Under the pieces are notes generated by a model. The model ran no database searches. It was not told the DNA's origin and saw only the letters and a program-made list of their open reading frames with translations. Positions 4,602 through 5,049 of a DNA stretch of 5,049 nucleotides are shown in pieces. The position numbers and the translations under genes were made by a program. This stretch comes from an uncultured Gemmatimonadota bacterium (GTDB lineage: Bacteria; Gemmatimonadota; Gemmatimonadetes; Gemmatimonadales; GWC2-71-9). How positions within the stretch are numbered: position 1 is the first letter of the stretch; each line of letters begins with the position of its first letter. The stretch spans positions 1 to 5,049 of the forward strand of contig CAMLHU010000178.1 in the NCBI GenBank assembly GCA_946479825.1, in the 5' to 3' direction.

Positions 4602-5049
4602 CAGGCGGTGAGCGAGGCGTAGCGGGCGACAGGGTGGCGCGCGGTCCAGTGACGGAGCGCGCGTTCGACGGAGCGCCGGGTGAGCGGGTGGCGGAGGTCG
4701 GCCGGGTGGAGCGCGATCCGCACCACCGGGGCCCCGCCCTGCACCAGCCGCCGCCCGGCGGCCACGACGACCGACCCGGCGGCCCGGAGCGCCGTGCGCG
4801 AACTCCAGCGTACGGCAGGGGCCGCGAGCTTCCGCCCGGACGCAAGCAGTCGGACCCCGGTTTCATCCTCGGTGAAGCTGAGCCCGAGGTCGGCGGCGGC
4901 GCGGTGCGTGGCTTCCCGCGCGAGCCAGGCCGGCGGCACGAACCCGACCGGCGGCAGGCCGAGCGCGGTGAGCCGCGCGATGCCGCGCGCGATGCGCTCG
5001 CGGGCGGCCGGGTAGTCGAGGGTCAGGAACTCTCCTTCGCGGGCGGTGC
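4601..5049 (-). CDS. DUF2334-like polysaccharide deacetylase, C-terminal part
   Basis: The reading frame is open to the right edge, so only the last 148 residues are visible. The fragment starts at a segment reading REGEFLTLDYPAARERI, followed by GLPPVGFVPPAWLAREA (about 31-47 of the fragment) and VVRIALHPADLRHP (about 108-121). This order, an acidic/aromatic strand, then GFV-PAW, then a late LHP motif with His114, is what I recognise from DUF2334/NodB-fold deacetylases. In such enzymes a C-terminal LH-type motif supplies an active-site histidine. The metal-binding N-terminal motifs (DD and HxxxH type) lie outside the window, so activity cannot be judged. A role in removing N- or O-acetyl groups from an envelope or exopolysaccharide sugar is inferred. 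The apparent GTG start at 4939 falls inside the GFVPPAW motif and is not the true start. Confidence 0.72.
   Translation of the reverse strand, partial: TAREGEFLTLDYPAARERIARGIARLTALGLPPVGFVPPAWLAREATHRAAADLGLSFTEDETGVRLLASGRKLAAPAVRWSSRTALRAAGSVVVAAGRRLVQGGAPVVRIALHPADLRHPLTRRSVERALRHWTARHPVARYASLTA

Noticed and set aside
3403..4866. 487-aa minus-strand open frame covering cupin, membrane protein and deacetylase
   Set aside because: It is out of frame with two well-supported minus-strand genes and antisense to the cupin gene. It is Arg/Ala/Gly-rich with no motif.

Overview
This GC-rich window has compact gene packing, several GTG/TTG alternative starts and partly Shine-Dalgarno-independent initiation. 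That suits a high-GC, free-living bacterium. Gemmatimonadota is my best guess, from the gene mix and the CCCCTGT / GCGGTGAG word repeats in the spacer, but this rests on impression and no search was possible. I see no phage, transposase, CRISPR or toxin-antitoxin genes. The content is mostly metabolic housekeeping plus envelope genes.

Layout, left to right. Positions 1-45 are the 3' part of a tRNA-Leu with a long variable arm and no encoded CCA. Positions 46-230 form a non-coding spacer with unusually dense repeats: a 21-bp tandem duplication, a 15-bp hairpin that could terminate the tRNA transcript, five C4 runs spaced exactly 3 nt apart (a G-quadruplex motif on the minus strand), and a perfect 16-nt inverted repeat enclosing the last two. 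Positions 231-3359 hold three minus-strand genes. In transcription order these are an aspartate ammonia-lyase (aspA-like), an Rrf2/IscR-type regulator with three cysteines, and a MoeB/MoeZ-type adenylyltransferase-rhodanese fusion. A short divergent spacer (3360-3399) carries a perfect 13-bp palindrome. It separates aspA from a small plus-strand cupin gene (3400-3717). The cupin converges on, and overlaps by 4 bp, a minus-strand pair that runs off the right edge: a DUF2334-like polysaccharide deacetylase (C-terminal part only) followed by a polytopic flippase-like LPG-synthase-TM/UPF0104 membrane protein, joined by a TGATG stop/start overlap.

How the genes may work together. The Rrf2 protein lies directly upstream of the sulfur-activating MoeB protein, so a plausible unit is an Fe-S or redox sensor controlling sulfur-carrier activation for molybdopterin, thiamine or cysteine synthesis. 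Its promoter places the predicted transcription start at or next to the ATG, suggesting a leaderless mRNA. The deacetylase/membrane-protein pair probably acts on a cell-envelope glycoconjugate. I found no clearly new multi-gene system. The parts most worth a second look are the structured spacer at 46-230, the leaderless rrf2 promoter, and the rrf2-moeB junction.
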